A stretch of DNA of 64,000 nucleotides from JAPPHA01 sp965220985. GTDB lineage: Bacteria > Pseudomonadota > Alphaproteobacteria > Rhodobacterales > Rhodobacteraceae. Location of the stretch: positions 3,596,001 to 3,660,000 of the forward strand of contig OZ244854.1 of assembly GCA_965220985.1 (NCBI GenBank), given 5' to 3'. The notes beneath the pieces are model-generated. The model saw only the letters and a list, made by a program, of their open reading frames with translations, ran no database searches and was not told the DNA's origin. This document shows, in pieces, positions 25,814 through 35,162 of this stretch (its first letter is position 1; each line of letters opens with the position of its first letter). Position numbers and translations under genes: made by a program.

Positions 25814-26770
25814 TCATGATCCAGAAGCATGCGCGCGGCGCCGGGCGTCCTGCAATCGTTGAAAGTCGTCGCCGGCATGATAGCTCGACCTGGTGAGCGG
25901 CGAGGCGGAAACGACGAGGAACCCCTTGCCCACCGCCGCAGACTCGTAGTCGCCGAATTCGTCGGGTGTCACGAATTTCATCACAGGATGGTGCTTCGGG
26001 GTCGGCTGAAGATACTGACCGATGGTGATGAAATCCACCGAGGCGGAACGCATGTCGTCCATCACCTGGTGAACCTCCAGCCTGGTCTCGCCGAGACCGA
26101 CCATGATCCCGGACTTGGTGAACATGACCGGGTTGATCTCCTTGACCCGCTGAAGCAACCGCAACGAGTGAAAGTACCGGGCGCCGGGACGAACGTCGGG
26201 ATAGAGCCCGGGGACGGTCTCAAGATTGTGGTTGAAGACGTCTGGCGCTGCCTCGACCACCTTTTCGAGGGCGGAGTCGTCGCATTTCAAAAAATCGGGG
26301 GTGAGAACTTCGATTGTCGTTCCCGGCGCATGCCGTCTGATTGCCTTGATGGTGCGCGCGAAGTGCTCCGCCCCGCCATCCTCGAGATCGTCGCGGTCCA
26401 CCGACGTGATGACCACGTGAGCGAGGCCGAGCCTCTGGACGGCGACGGCCACCCGGGCCGGTTCAAACATGTCCAGCTCGTCCGGCCTGCCTGTGGCCAC
26501 GTTGCAGAATCGGCAGCCACGAGTGCAGATCTCGCCCATGATCATCATGGTGGCATGCCCGCGTGACCAGCATTCTCCGATGTTCGGACATGCCGCTTCC
26601 TCGCAAACAGTCGCGAGCCGATTTTCCCGGATGATCTCGCGAGTCTTGACGTAACCGCTCGAGACCGGAGCCTTCACCCGAATCCAGGGCGGCTTCGCGC
26701 CGACCCGAGCAACGGGCTGCGCGATGCGTCTTGGGCTCTCGTCGTTTGGATTGACGGTGTCCGTCGTCAC
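25814..26770 (-). CDS. lipA: lipoyl synthase
   Basis: 318 residues with a GTG start preceded by GAGGAGG. This radical SAM enzyme inserts two sulfur atoms into octanoyl groups to make lipoyl cofactors. The auxiliary cluster motif is CEEAACPNIGEC, the radical SAM motif is CTRGCRFC, and the C-terminal RSSYHAGDDF supplies the conserved serine ligand. Length is normal. Downstream is a 136-base gap to the convergent hpt stop. Confidence 0.96.
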   Translation of the reverse strand: MTTDTVNPNDESPRRIAQPVARVGAKPPWIRVKAPVSSGYVKTREIIRENRLATVCEEAACPNIGECWSRGHATMMIMGEICTRGCRFCNVATGRPDELDMFEPARVAVAVQRLGLAHVVITSVDRDDLEDGGAEHFARTIKAIRRHAPGTTIEVLTPDFLKCDDSALEKVVEAAPDVFNHNLETVPGLYPDVRPGARYFHSLRLLQRVKEINPVMFTKSGIMVGLGETRLEVHQVMDDMRSASVDFITIGQYLQPTPKHHPVMKFVTPDEFGDYESAAVGKGFLVVSASPLTRSSYHAGDDFQRLQDARRRAHASGS

Positions 26771-27116
26771 GTCTGCCCTCCTCGGGTTGCAATCATGCCT
26801 CTTAACTGCACGCTCGTTCAGTCTCTACCAGATCCGGAGGCGATTGGTAATCGTGCCTCGCCCTGCCATCCGGAGGAATGACACACGACGGCAACAAGAA
26901 TCAATCCGCGTTTGCCCTCCGGCGACGGACCCGTTCGCTGCCGACGCCCCCTGTCCGGCAGCTCGAACCGTGCTGCACCGACGTCGAGACTCGGCTGGTA
27001 TCAAAGCGGGAACAATTTCGCCCGCCGCAGGCGGCGAAACCGTGCAATCCTCTTTTTCCGGCGGCGAGAGATGTGATAGATGACCTGCAGCTGGAATCAA
27101 CCCGAGGAATGAGTCG
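26771..27116. promoter_or_regulatory. divergent intergenic region between lipA and the catalase gene
   Basis: 346 bases without a credible gene. It includes a short inverted structure, TTTCGC ... GCGAAA, around 27015-27040, ahead of the catalase gene. It must hold promoters for both genes; no OxyR or Fur site could be assigned by eye. Confidence 0.35.
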
Positions 27117-28583
27117 ATGGCGAGTCGAAAGCTGACAACAACTGCCGGTGCTCCGGTCCCTGACAACCAAAACTCGATCACTGCCGGGCCGCGCGGCCCA
27201 CTGCTCCTGCAGGACTATCAACTGATCGAGAAACTTGCGCACCAGAATCGCGAACGCATCCCGGAACGCGTCGTTCATGCCAAGGGATGGGGCGCGTTTG
27301 GAACGCTGACAATCACGAATGACATCACGAAGTACAGCTGTGCCTCCGTGTTTTCCGAAGTCGGCAAGAAGACCGAGATGATCGCGCGGTTTTCCACCGT
27401 TGCCGGCGAGCTTGGCGCGGCGGATCACGAACGCGACGTGCGCGGATTCGCCCTGAAATTCTACACGGATGAAGGCAACTGGGACATGGTCGGAAACAAC
27501 ACGCCGGTGTTTTTCCTGCGTGATCCGTACAAGTTCCCTGATTTCATCCATACTCAGAAGAGGCATCCGAAATCGAACCTGAGATCGCCCACGGCCATGT
27601 GGGATTACTGGTCGCTCTCCCCCGAGGCGCTGCACCAAGTCACGATTCTCATGTCCGACCGCGGTCTGCCGATCTCGCCGATGCACATGAACGGATACGG
27701 GTCGCACACGTACAGCCTTTGGAACCGATCCGGCGAGAGATTCTGGGTCAAGTTCCACTTCAAGACTCAGCAGGGCCACGAGTTCTACACGAACAGCGAA
27801 GCCGCCGAGGTCGTCGGACGAACCCGCGAGGGTTACCAAGAGGCGCTGTTCGGCGCCATCGAGCGAAAGGAATACCCCAAGTGGCGGTTCTGCATTCAGG
27901 TCATGCCCGAAAGCGATGCCGAGAACATGCCTTTCAACCCGTTCGATCTGACAAAGGTCTGGCCGCACGCGGACTTCCCGTTGATCGAAGTCGGGGAAAT
28001 GGAACTCAACCGGAATCCGGACAACTATTTCGCCGAAATCGAACAGGTGGCGTTCAGCCCGTCGAACATCGTCCCAGGCATCAGCTACAGCCCCGACAAG
28101 GTCCTGCAATCGCGGATCTTTTCCTACGCTGACGCACACCGATACCGCCTCGGAACGCACTACGAGGCGCTGCCCGTCAATCAACCCAAGTGCCCTGTTC
28201 ATCATTACCACAAGGACGGGTTGATGAATTTCTTCGGTCAGAGCACGGGCTCCACTAATGCCTATTACGAGCCCAATTCGTTCGATGGGCCGGTTGAGGA
28301 TCCGCAAGCGCGCGAACCCGCTCTCAAGATCGATGGCGATGCGTCGCGGTACGATCACCGGGACGGCAATGACGATTATGCGCAGCCTCGGGCGCTCCAT
28401 GACCTGATGTCTGCCGAGTCGCGTCAACGACTGTACTCGAACACTGCCGAATCCATGGTGGGCGTGCCTGACGAGATCATCCAGCGCGCACTCGTGCACT
28501 ACGATCGGATCAGCCGCGAGTACGGGAACGGCATCCGCAGCGCCCTTGCCGATCTCGACACTGGGGCGAGGTCAGCGGCCTGA
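27117..28583 (+). CDS. katA: monofunctional haem catalase (small subunit, clade 3 type)
   Basis: 488 residues. The distal haem-pocket histidine is His54 in RVVHAKGWG; the conserved asparagine lies in the GNNTPVFF strand; the proximal haem ligand is Tyr337 in FSYADAHRYRLG. The N-terminus carries TTAGAPVPDNQNSITAG, typical of small-subunit catalases, and there is no C-terminal flavodoxin-like domain. It converts hydrogen peroxide to water and oxygen in the cytoplasm. GAGGA lies 11 bases before the ATG. A strong hairpin follows 21 bases after the stop, so it is probably monocistronic. No oxyR is adjacent. Confidence 0.95.
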   Translation: MASRKLTTTAGAPVPDNQNSITAGPRGPLLLQDYQLIEKLAHQNRERIPERVVHAKGWGAFGTLTITNDITKYSCASVFSEVGKKTEMIARFSTVAGELGAADHERDVRGFALKFYTDEGNWDMVGNNTPVFFLRDPYKFPDFIHTQKRHPKSNLRSPTAMWDYWSLSPEALHQVTILMSDRGLPISPMHMNGYGSHTYSLWNRSGERFWVKFHFKTQQGHEFYTNSEAAEVVGRTREGYQEALFGAIERKEYPKWRFCIQVMPESDAENMPFNPFDLTKVWPHADFPLIEVGEMELNRNPDNYFAEIEQVAFSPSNIVPGISYSPDKVLQSRIFSYADAHRYRLGTHYEALPVNQPKCPVHHYHKDGLMNFFGQSTGSTNAYYEPNSFDGPVEDPQAREPALKIDGDASRYDHRDGNDDYAQPRALHDLMSAESRQRLYSNTAESMVGVPDEIIQRALVHYDRISREYGNGIRSALADLDTGARSAA

Positions 28584-28603
28584 CTTCATTGCAGCTTGAA
28601 ACG

Positions 28604-28635
28604 CTCTCTCGCCCGTCTGGAGGCGGGCGAGAGAG
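28604..28635 (+). terminator. strong stem-loop after the catalase gene
   Basis: A perfect 12-bp stem, CTCTCTCGCCCG / CGGGCGAGAGAG, with an 8-base loop TCTGGAGG, starting 21 bases after the catalase stop. The T-run is absent, but position and stability support a terminator. Confidence 0.7.
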
Positions 28636-28928
28636 ACAAAGGACTTGAGGGCGGAGCGTCGTGATCGAGCCCGTTTGGGCTTTCGATCTGGATTTGTCGC
28701 ATCCGTGCCCCGCCTCAACCATCGGCGCAGTCCTGGAACGCGGTTTTCTTGGATTGCAGGAGCCGCATTCACACGGTTGAGCAACAGGCCCTTTTACCAG
28801 CTTTTGATTCAAGACTTCGGAAGCTCGCCCAAATGAACTGTCCATCATTTTGGCAAGCGTTCGCGACAATGATCCAAATCAATGGAATTGTCAGAAACGG
28901 GCGTCCATTGAAGTGCCGTTGATGGCTG

Positions 28929-29059
28929 TCATGCCGTCACGACGACGACATCGATTGCCGAATTGGCGATCGGACTCGGCACCGCCTCGGCATCCGTTCC
29001 CGGTTTGCGCACTCGAACCAACGCAACGCATGAGTGTCCGCAAAAACGTTTATCTACAT
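28929..29059 (-). pseudogene. broken VapC-type PIN toxin remnant
   Basis: The ATG at 29059-29057 overlaps the end of the antitoxin gene, as in intact vapBC operons, but its second codon is TAG. Reading on gives INVFADTHALRWF, the PIN signature with the first catalytic Asp in FADTHAL. The similarity then moves to another frame (PGTDAEAVPSPIANSAIDVVVV), which stops at 28929. The remaining two thirds of a PIN domain are absent. The nonsense codon, frameshift and truncation make a functional toxin impossible unless translation starts elsewhere. The family assignment rests on short motifs read by eye. Confidence 0.6.
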
Positions 29060-29283
29060 TCCCAGGCTGCCAATTCGCTCTCATCGAGCGGTTCCAGGAC
29101 ATCACCGGTTATATTCAGGTGAGCAAACCGTCCAAATTCACGCCTTCGCTTCTGCTTCTGCTTGACGGGGACAAGCTTGACCACCGGTTTGCCGCGTCGC
29201 GCAATGATGACCTCCTCTCCGGCCTCGGCCCGAACAATCAGATCGGACAGGTCAGTCTTGGCCACGTGGATATCAACTTGCAT
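29050..29283 (-). CDS. Phd/YefM (VapB-like) antitoxin, orphan
   Basis: 77 residues, MQVDIHVAKTDLSDLIVRAEAGEEVIIARRGKPVV and onwards, the standard N-terminal DNA-binding fold of the Phd/YefM antitoxin family. A basic stretch (KQKQKRRREFG) leads into a C-terminal tail ending LDESELAAWECR, like toxin-neutralising tails that pair with PIN toxins. The downstream toxin gene is degenerate, so this antitoxin is orphaned. It may still repress its own promoter or neutralise a related toxin elsewhere. Confidence 0.85.
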   Translation of the reverse strand: MQVDIHVAKTDLSDLIVRAEAGEEVIIARRGKPVVKLVPVKQKQKRRREFGRFAHLNITGDVLEPLDESELAAWECR

Positions 29284-29556
29284 GATCGCACCTCCGTCAG
29301 TTGGTCATGCACTTTGCCAATAACGAAATTCTCGTCAACCGACCGCCGGACTCCGATCGGGTCAATCGGGCACGACAGGCACAGAAATCCCGCTGTTGGG
29401 ATTCTCGCCGGCACGTGCCATGCGTCATGTCGCACTCAGCAATGCGGGATCGCCTCGATGTTCGAGGTGATCAGGACCATGATCAACATGGACGTGGTGA
29501 CGATCGCGGTGCAAGTCGGGCAACACGACGGTCGAGCCTGACATCAGTTCGGGACT

Positions 29557-29892
29557 CTACGATCCGTCTGTCAACGCGGACAGGCTACGGCGACGTTCAA
29601 GTCGGCCACCTCGACGACGGGGCGGTTGGGCCTCGCCTGTTCCCTCCACCAGGACCCGCGTCATTGGATGATCCGCGTTTCCGGGCCCGTACTCTGCATG
29701 AAGCTCGCTCGTGCATTCCTTGAGGTCGCGCCCTGCCGGAACATTGATTGCCCAGTCGAGAAAAATGGTCCGGCACTCGGCCTCGGTGATCCCCTCGATT
29801 CGGTAGGCTTCGTAGATCAGCCCCCTCGGATCAATCGCAAGCCCGCCCTTGAATGGAAGCGGTTCTGTCTTGTCCTGCCCGCTATTGCTCAT
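29557..29892 (-). CDS. conserved small protein of unknown function downstream of glnE
   Basis: 111 residues from the ATG at 29892 (MSNSGQDKTEPLPFKGGLAIDPRGLIYEAYR); an earlier in-frame start at 29934 is possible. The central part, LIYEAYRIEGITEAECRTIFLDWAINVP, is well structured, while the end is basic (RRRGGRLERRR). I believe similar short proteins occur in other alphaproteobacteria, but I cannot assign a function. It starts 48 bases after the glnE stop on the same strand, so it is probably co-transcribed with glnE. Confidence 0.6.
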   Translation of the reverse strand: MSNSGQDKTEPLPFKGGLAIDPRGLIYEAYRIEGITEAECRTIFLDWAINVPAGRDLKECTSELHAEYGPGNADHPMTRVLVEGTGEAQPPRRRGGRLERRRSLSALTDGS

Positions 29893-29940
29893 GGTCAACC
29901 CTGAATGCGCGGTTGGAACATGGTCCGGAGTCAAGGTGCA

Positions 29941-32730
29941 TCACGATTCCAGAACGTTGTGGATAATGCGGCTGCATTCCAGCGTCTTGGTAAGAAGATC
30001 ATTTTCGAGATCGTCAATTGTCTTTCGTCCGGTCAAGGCCAGCAGCACCGCCTGCCCGCCCGAACCCAGGGTCTTCATGTCGAATCGCTCGTCCGCCAGA
30101 AGTCGTTGGACATGCTGGACCTGGACGAGAAGGTCATGGGCATCCGTCAGTTTCGCGAGATCGGCCGAGCCGATCCAGCCTTGCGCTGCGGCTGCCGCGA
30201 ACTGACGCTTGGGATGGCGTTCGGTCACGCCCGCAACCAGCGCCAAGGTCTGGGCAAGCAACTCGATCTCGAGCAATCCTCCTTCGCCGGTCTTGACGTC
30301 CCAAACGTCATCAGATTTTCGGTTCGCCGAAATCCTGCTGCGCATCTCGACGATGTCTTCGAACACGGAAGCCTTGTTCCGCGGTTTCGCCAGGACATCT
30401 CGGCGGATGGCTCCGACCGCCGCCGCTGTCCTTTCGTCCCCGGCGATGACTCGAGCCCGAGACAGTGCGAGGTGCTCCCATGTCCAGGCCTTGTTCATCT
30501 GGTATTCGCGAAACGACTCGAGACTCGTCGCAACTGGCCCCTTGCGACCCGAGGGCCTCAAGCGCATGTCGACGTTGTAGAGTCTTCCCTCCGTCATCAA
30601 CGACGAAAGCGCGGTGACCAGCGCTTGCGTCAGTCTCGCAAAATATGTCGGAGCGGCCAGAGGTTTCGGACCGTCGGACATGTCCTGTCTCGCGGCATCG
30701 TAGACGACAACCAGATCGAGATCCGAGGTTGCGGTCATTTCGGAAGAACCGAGCTTGCCCATGGCAAGTATCGCCAACCCCTTGCCGGACACGCGGCCGT
30801 ATCGTTCCGCGAAGTGCAGTTCGACGCTGGGCAGCAATGCCCGGACACATGCAACCGCAAGATCCGAGTAGGAACGGGCAGCCTCCAGCACACCCGCGAT
30901 GCCTCTCAGTTGAAGCACGCCGATCTGAAAGTGTTTCTTGTGCATCCAGATTCGCGCGGCATTCAATCGGGCCTCGTAATCCGGCGTGGTGCCCAGCAGA
31001 ATGGCAAGGTCCTCGAAGAGTTCCTCGCCATCGCCCAATGGCTCGAAGAAAGACGGATCGAACAGAGCGTCCATGACGGCCGCATTCTGTGCAAGATAGG
31101 TGGCGAGACTCGGCGCGTTCGAACACACGTCAACCAGAAGATCCAGCAGCGACGGATTGGCTTCGAACAGGGAGAAAAGCTGCACGCCGGCGGGCATTCC
31201 CTTGAGAAACTCGTCGAAGCGGGCAATCGCATTGGCGGGAACATCGGCCGATGCGAGCCGCCCCAGCAGCTTTGGTCGGACTCTCTCGAATGCCGGCACG
31301 TCGCTCCTCGACCTCAGGACAGGAAGGTCTCGCCAGCTCTCCGACAGTTCGAGCAGATCATCTGGAATGCCGTCATTGTCATCGTCGTCTTCGCCCTCGC
31401 GTTCAAAGAACATGCTGCACGTGTCGTTGACCATCCGAAGCCGCTCGCGAACTTCAGTCCTGAACGAATCGACATCCCCATAGCCCGAAAACGCGGCAAT
31501 TCGACTGATTCCGGGGTCGTCTGCGGGCATTGTCTGCGTCTGGATGTCCTGAACCATTTGCAGCCTGTGTTCGAGCGTTCGATGGCGGCAATACGCGTCG
31601 ATCAGGGCGTTTGACGTTTCGAGCGGGACCCAGCCCTTCCGCGCGAGGACTCTCAACGCACCCAGGGTTCCGGGCTCTCTCGCTTCGGGGTCGCGCCCGC
31701 CGGTGATCAACTGGAGCGTCTGGGCAAAAAACTCGATCTGGCGAATCCCGCCGGGCCCGAGCTTGATGTTGTGGCCTGCAAGCCTGATCGAACCCGAGAG
31801 TTGCTTGTGCTGGCGGATCTGGTCCTGCATGCGACGGGCGGCATCCACGGTCGCAAAGTCCAGGTGCCGTCTCCAGATGAACGGTGCAATCTGTTCGAGA
31901 AACCGATGACCTGCAGCAAGATCACCTGCTGCGGGACGCGCCTTGATCAGGGCCGCGCGCTCCCAGGTTCGGCCGGTGCTCTCGTAGTATCGCAATGCGG
32001 CCTCTGCAGAAACGCACACCGGGGTCGTCGACGGATTGGGACGAAGGCGAAGATCCGTTCGGAAGACGTACCCGCCTCGCGTCACTTCCGAGAGCGACTT
32101 CACGAGTTGTCGGGTGATTCGCACGAATTCCGCGCGAAGTTCGGGGATTGAATCCTCCGGCAGGACCGACGCATCGGAGATGACGATCAGATCGATGTCA
32201 GACGAATAATTGAGCTCGGCCGCGCCCATCTTGCCCATGGCGAGCACCGTCACGCCGGCGCAGGTTTCCAGCAATTCCTCGTCGATTCCTGGCAGCTTTC
32301 CACGTTCGAAACGTTGGCGCATGAGATGTCGCAGAGCCGTGTCGACCGCAGCATCGGCAAACCGGGTCAGATGTGCCGTCACTGTCATGACATCCCACAC
32401 GCCGCCCAGATCGCACAGCGCGATCAGCAGGGCCGCGCGACGTTTTGCCGTTCTCAGATGAGCGCTCAGATCGTCGTTCGCGGAGACCGAGCGCGTCCAT
32501 GTCAGCAGGTCGCTGACCGTGTTTTCCGGTGGTTGGTCCCAAATCGATCGAAACCAGTCGAATTCTCGCCTCAGCAGGCCGCTGAGGTAAGGGCTGCAAC
32601 TGGCAACGCCCAGAAAGAGCTGGCGATGGAGACTGGTGGTGCAAAGATCTTCGACCAGATCCGACAAGTCCGGAGCGTCGTCAGGCTCGAACGGTTCCGG
32701 AGCCGATCTGATGCGTTCACTGAGGTTCAT
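29941..32730 (-). CDS. glnE: bifunctional glutamine synthetase adenylyltransferase/deadenylase
   Basis: 929 residues, with two nucleotidyltransferase domains each followed by a helical GlnD-UR-like domain. The first catalytic motif is AMGKMGAAELNYSSDIDLIV (about residue 165), the second AMGKLGSSEMTATSDLDLVVVYD (about 655). The N-terminal domain removes and the C-terminal domain adds AMP on glutamine synthetase according to PII state. Length is normal. It adds to the nitrogen theme of the window (ntrBCYX, amtB), although these genes are not contiguous. The gene is preceded by a 125-base gap after the catabolic operon, where its promoter may lie. Confidence 0.95.
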   Translation of the reverse strand: MNLSERIRSAPEPFEPDDAPDLSDLVEDLCTTSLHRQLFLGVASCSPYLSGLLRREFDWFRSIWDQPPENTVSDLLTWTRSVSANDDLSAHLRTAKRRAALLIALCDLGGVWDVMTVTAHLTRFADAAVDTALRHLMRQRFERGKLPGIDEELLETCAGVTVLAMGKMGAAELNYSSDIDLIVISDASVLPEDSIPELRAEFVRITRQLVKSLSEVTRGGYVFRTDLRLRPNPSTTPVCVSAEAALRYYESTGRTWERAALIKARPAAGDLAAGHRFLEQIAPFIWRRHLDFATVDAARRMQDQIRQHKQLSGSIRLAGHNIKLGPGGIRQIEFFAQTLQLITGGRDPEAREPGTLGALRVLARKGWVPLETSNALIDAYCRHRTLEHRLQMVQDIQTQTMPADDPGISRIAAFSGYGDVDSFRTEVRERLRMVNDTCSMFFEREGEDDDDNDGIPDDLLELSESWRDLPVLRSRSDVPAFERVRPKLLGRLASADVPANAIARFDEFLKGMPAGVQLFSLFEANPSLLDLLVDVCSNAPSLATYLAQNAAVMDALFDPSFFEPLGDGEELFEDLAILLGTTPDYEARLNAARIWMHKKHFQIGVLQLRGIAGVLEAARSYSDLAVACVRALLPSVELHFAERYGRVSGKGLAILAMGKLGSSEMTATSDLDLVVVYDAARQDMSDGPKPLAAPTYFARLTQALVTALSSLMTEGRLYNVDMRLRPSGRKGPVATSLESFREYQMNKAWTWEHLALSRARVIAGDERTAAAVGAIRRDVLAKPRNKASVFEDIVEMRSRISANRKSDDVWDVKTGEGGLLEIELLAQTLALVAGVTERHPKRQFAAAAAQGWIGSADLAKLTDAHDLLVQVQHVQRLLADERFDMKTLGSGGQAVLLALTGRKTIDDLENDLLTKTLECSRIIHNVLES

Positions 32731-32855
32731 GTGATCACAAGATCACTTTTTCAATTGAATGGTCAAGGAGCAAGGAGCCTCGCGCAAGTCGTCATGGGAG
32801 GGGAGTCTACGGCGGATCAGTCGGACTTCCACGAAATAAGCCGAATTGTCGTCGA

Positions 32856-33899
32856 TCACCTTGCCTGATCGTGGTGGTACGAGAACGACAACGCGCGGGA
32901 CACGATTGAACGACAAAGTTCGGCCACGGCGACATGGCTTTCCCGGGAAATGCCGTCAACATTGTCATCGACGATGCCGTGGGCGGAGTTGACAAGGCCG
33001 GCTGCGACCATGGCGTCAATAAGCAATGCCTCGCGTTCCGGCGTGTGCAGGAGGCGGGCATTGCCGGTTCGGGCTGCCATCGCCGCCGCAATCGCCGTGC
33101 AGCCCCAGTTTGAACAGGCTGCCGTGACGAGCACGTCGCACCCCGTCACAGCACCGATGCCGCCGCCACATCCGCATTGACACGTGTCGCCATAGGGCAC
33201 GTGCGCCTTCACGTGGGCGGCAATTTTGCCCATGCCAATCTCGTTGCCGCCGTCGCCCACGGCCACGACCGGAATGCCACGGTTCAGTGCCTCATCGAAA
33301 AGGCAATCCACTCGCGCCCGGCCCATGCCGTAATCAATGCCCTTCATCGAATGGTAGACGCCGAATTCGTTGCGTCCGACCCGTTCGGTCGAGAACAGCA
33401 AGTCGGGCTTCAGATCGTCGAGCAGTGCGGACGCCTGCGCTTTTCCGGCCTCATCATCGGTCGCATACGGCAGCATGACGATAGTGGCGAGGCTGCCGTC
33501 CGACTGAGCGATCCTTGCCTGTTCGAGCGTCACGGGGAAAAGCCCGGCGACCCGCATCACGTGGCGTATCGCGGGCAGTAGCGTCTCCTCGCACAGCATC
33601 ACGCACAGCGCATTGCGGCCCAGAACCAGCGCCCGGGCAATTGCCGCCGCCCCCGATGGGCCATCGTTTTCGCCCAATTCCGGCGTTATCCAAGCGCGCG
33701 ATACCGACCCGGTGGTCAGAGCCACCGTGCCGCCCTCGGGCACCGCAAGCAACGCGTCGGCTGCAGCACCGACCAGCGATCCGCCCTGCAAGTCACGCGC
33801 GGCCGCAAACAGGTGTTCCACCCCGCGTTCGCCAATGTCGATATTCACGAGCTGGTCCAGGCGATCGTCGAGCCGGGTGACGAGTTGCATGTCGGCCAT
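32856..33899 (-). CDS. D-glutamate cyclase-like (DUF4392) protein
   Basis: 347 residues. The second half resembles the D-glutamate cyclase domain of DGLUCY: VVAVGDGGNEIGMGKI, then a cysteine-rich DTCQCGCGGG stretch, then TAACSNWGCTAIAAAMAA. In mammals this family dehydrates D-glutamate to 5-oxo-D-proline; bacterial substrates are mostly unknown. Its ATG directly abuts the stop of the upstream SelA-like gene (TAG-ATG), with GGAGGG as ribosome site. As last gene of the operon it may process a released amino acid or a glutamate derivative. The assignment comes from motif recall and is moderately secure. Confidence 0.7.
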   Translation of the reverse strand: MADMQLVTRLDDRLDQLVNIDIGERGVEHLFAAARDLQGGSLVGAAADALLAVPEGGTVALTTGSVSRAWITPELGENDGPSGAAAIARALVLGRNALCVMLCEETLLPAIRHVMRVAGLFPVTLEQARIAQSDGSLATIVMLPYATDDEAGKAQASALLDDLKPDLLFSTERVGRNEFGVYHSMKGIDYGMGRARVDCLFDEALNRGIPVVAVGDGGNEIGMGKIAAHVKAHVPYGDTCQCGCGGGIGAVTGCDVLVTAACSNWGCTAIAAAMAARTGNARLLHTPEREALLIDAMVAAGLVNSAHGIVDDNVDGISRESHVAVAELCRSIVSRALSFSYHHDQAR

Positions 33900-35162
33900 C
33901 TATCCCTCCCCGAACAGAAGCGCGGAAAACCAGTCGGCGTCTTCCAGATGGTTGGCGGTTTCGCGCATTGCTGATGTCAGGCAAGCAGCCACCGCTTCTG
34001 CACCCCCTGCCCGTGCGACGGCGCCCGATGTGGGTTTCAGCCGGATCGACACCCGTCCGCCGGGCTGGCCGTGGGTGTTGACCGTGAAGATCCCCTTGTC
34101 CCGCAACATCAGCATGCCGATGGCCGCCGTCACTTCGGCCGGGACACGGTCTGAAGTGGCCTGTCCCGCCATCTCGAGAACGATCTGCATCGCGTCCTCT
34201 TCGCCGATCTTCGGGCCGAGCGCCGACCTTGTCACTCTGTCCTTGCCAAGAGCGCCCTCCAGCGCGGTGGCGAGGTTCTGACCGTCCTGCGCTTCCTCGA
34301 TCAGAAGGTCCGGCGTGAAGCCTTGAAGGCTCCGCATCGCGCCAACGGCGATGGGTGCGCGCGCCTCCATCCCAAGTTCGCTGGCCTTCGCCTGCACGGG
34401 AACCAGCGCGGCAGGATCTCCGCAAAGGATGCCCGCTCGCGGGCCGGAAAGACCGGCCTTGTCCGCATTGGTGATGACCAGATCGGCTCCGAAGGACAAT
34501 GACGCAGCCCCGCCATGCAGAACCGGTCGGAACCGTGCCCCGTAGGCATCGTCGAGCAACACCACCGATCCCGCGGATTCGGCCGCCGTTGTCGCCGAGC
34601 CGATCAGAGAATCGGGCAACATCGCGAGTTCCGAGGTCACCGGCGTCACGATGGTCAGCGCAGGCCGGTGTTCGACCAGCGCGCGATCGACGCTCTCCTG
34701 ATCGTGCACTTCGATGACAGGCACGCCCGCGAGCCTTGCCCCGCGCGTGACGGAGGAGTGGCTCCGGTCCCCGGCTGGCACCAGTGACAGGATCGGACGG
34801 CCACCTGCATGAGCCAGAATCGTCGCAACGATCCCCGCGCTGGTGCGATTCAAGACCGTTGCCGCTTCGCCGCCGGATCCGCCCATGTGCGAAATTGCGG
34901 CCTGGCGCAGCTCTTCGCCATAAATGCCTGGGCCGATCCATTCCTCGCAGAGACCGGGCAAATCATCCGCCGTGACCGGGAAATGCCGCAAATTGCCGGT
35001 GCAGATCGCTACTTTGTCGATGCCCGCGCGCGCAACGAATTCTCCTGCGACCCTGTCCGCCTGTGCCAATCGGCGCACCTCGTCGGCAGAGCCAGCCAGC
35101 AAGGCGCCACGCGCGTAACCGACGCCCGGGTCGATCGCATTGCCGAATCGATCGGCGCTCAT
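33900..35162 (-). CDS. SelA-like PLP-dependent enzyme
   Basis: 420 residues from the ATG at 35162, which overlaps the aldehyde dehydrogenase stop (ATGA). It is a fold-type I PLP enzyme. The Asp that holds the pyridine nitrogen is in VLLDDAYGAR (about 204-210), and the Schiff-base lysine is probably Lys235 in TNADKAGLSGPRAGI, close to the DK..GGPQAGI loop of the SelA and D-glucosaminate-6-phosphate ammonia-lyase group. It is not likely to be true SelA, since no selenocysteine genes are near and the N-terminal SelA domain is missing. A lyase or transferase step on an amino acid in this catabolic operon is inferred. Confidence 0.65.
   Translation of the reverse strand: MSADRFGNAIDPGVGYARGALLAGSADEVRRLAQADRVAGEFVARAGIDKVAICTGNLRHFPVTADDLPGLCEEWIGPGIYGEELRQAAISHMGGSGGEAATVLNRTSAGIVATILAHAGGRPILSLVPAGDRSHSSVTRGARLAGVPVIEVHDQESVDRALVEHRPALTIVTPVTSELAMLPDSLIGSATTAAESAGSVVLLDDAYGARFRPVLHGGAASLSFGADLVITNADKAGLSGPRAGILCGDPAALVPVQAKASELGMEARAPIAVGAMRSLQGFTPDLLIEEAQDGQNLATALEGALGKDRVTRSALGPKIGEEDAMQIVLEMAGQATSDRVPAEVTAAIGMLMLRDKGIFTVNTHGQPGGRVSIRLKPTSGAVARAGGAEAVAACLTSAMRETANHLEDADWFSALLFGEG

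Noticed and set aside
26901..28499. 532-codon minus-strand frame opposite the catalase gene
   Set aside because: The catalase is unmistakable and followed by a terminator; the antisense frame shows no family.
28636..28928. Remaining part of a vapC gene
   Set aside because: No frame downstream of 28929 continues PIN-domain similarity; the gene is truncated rather than merely frameshifted.
29905..31614. 569-codon plus-strand frame opposite glnE
   Set aside because: Antisense shadow of a GC-rich gene.
33900..35162. True selenocysteine synthase SelA
   Set aside because: The PLP loop is SelA-like, but the N-terminal SelA domain and any selB/selD neighbours are missing and the gene sits in a catabolic operon.
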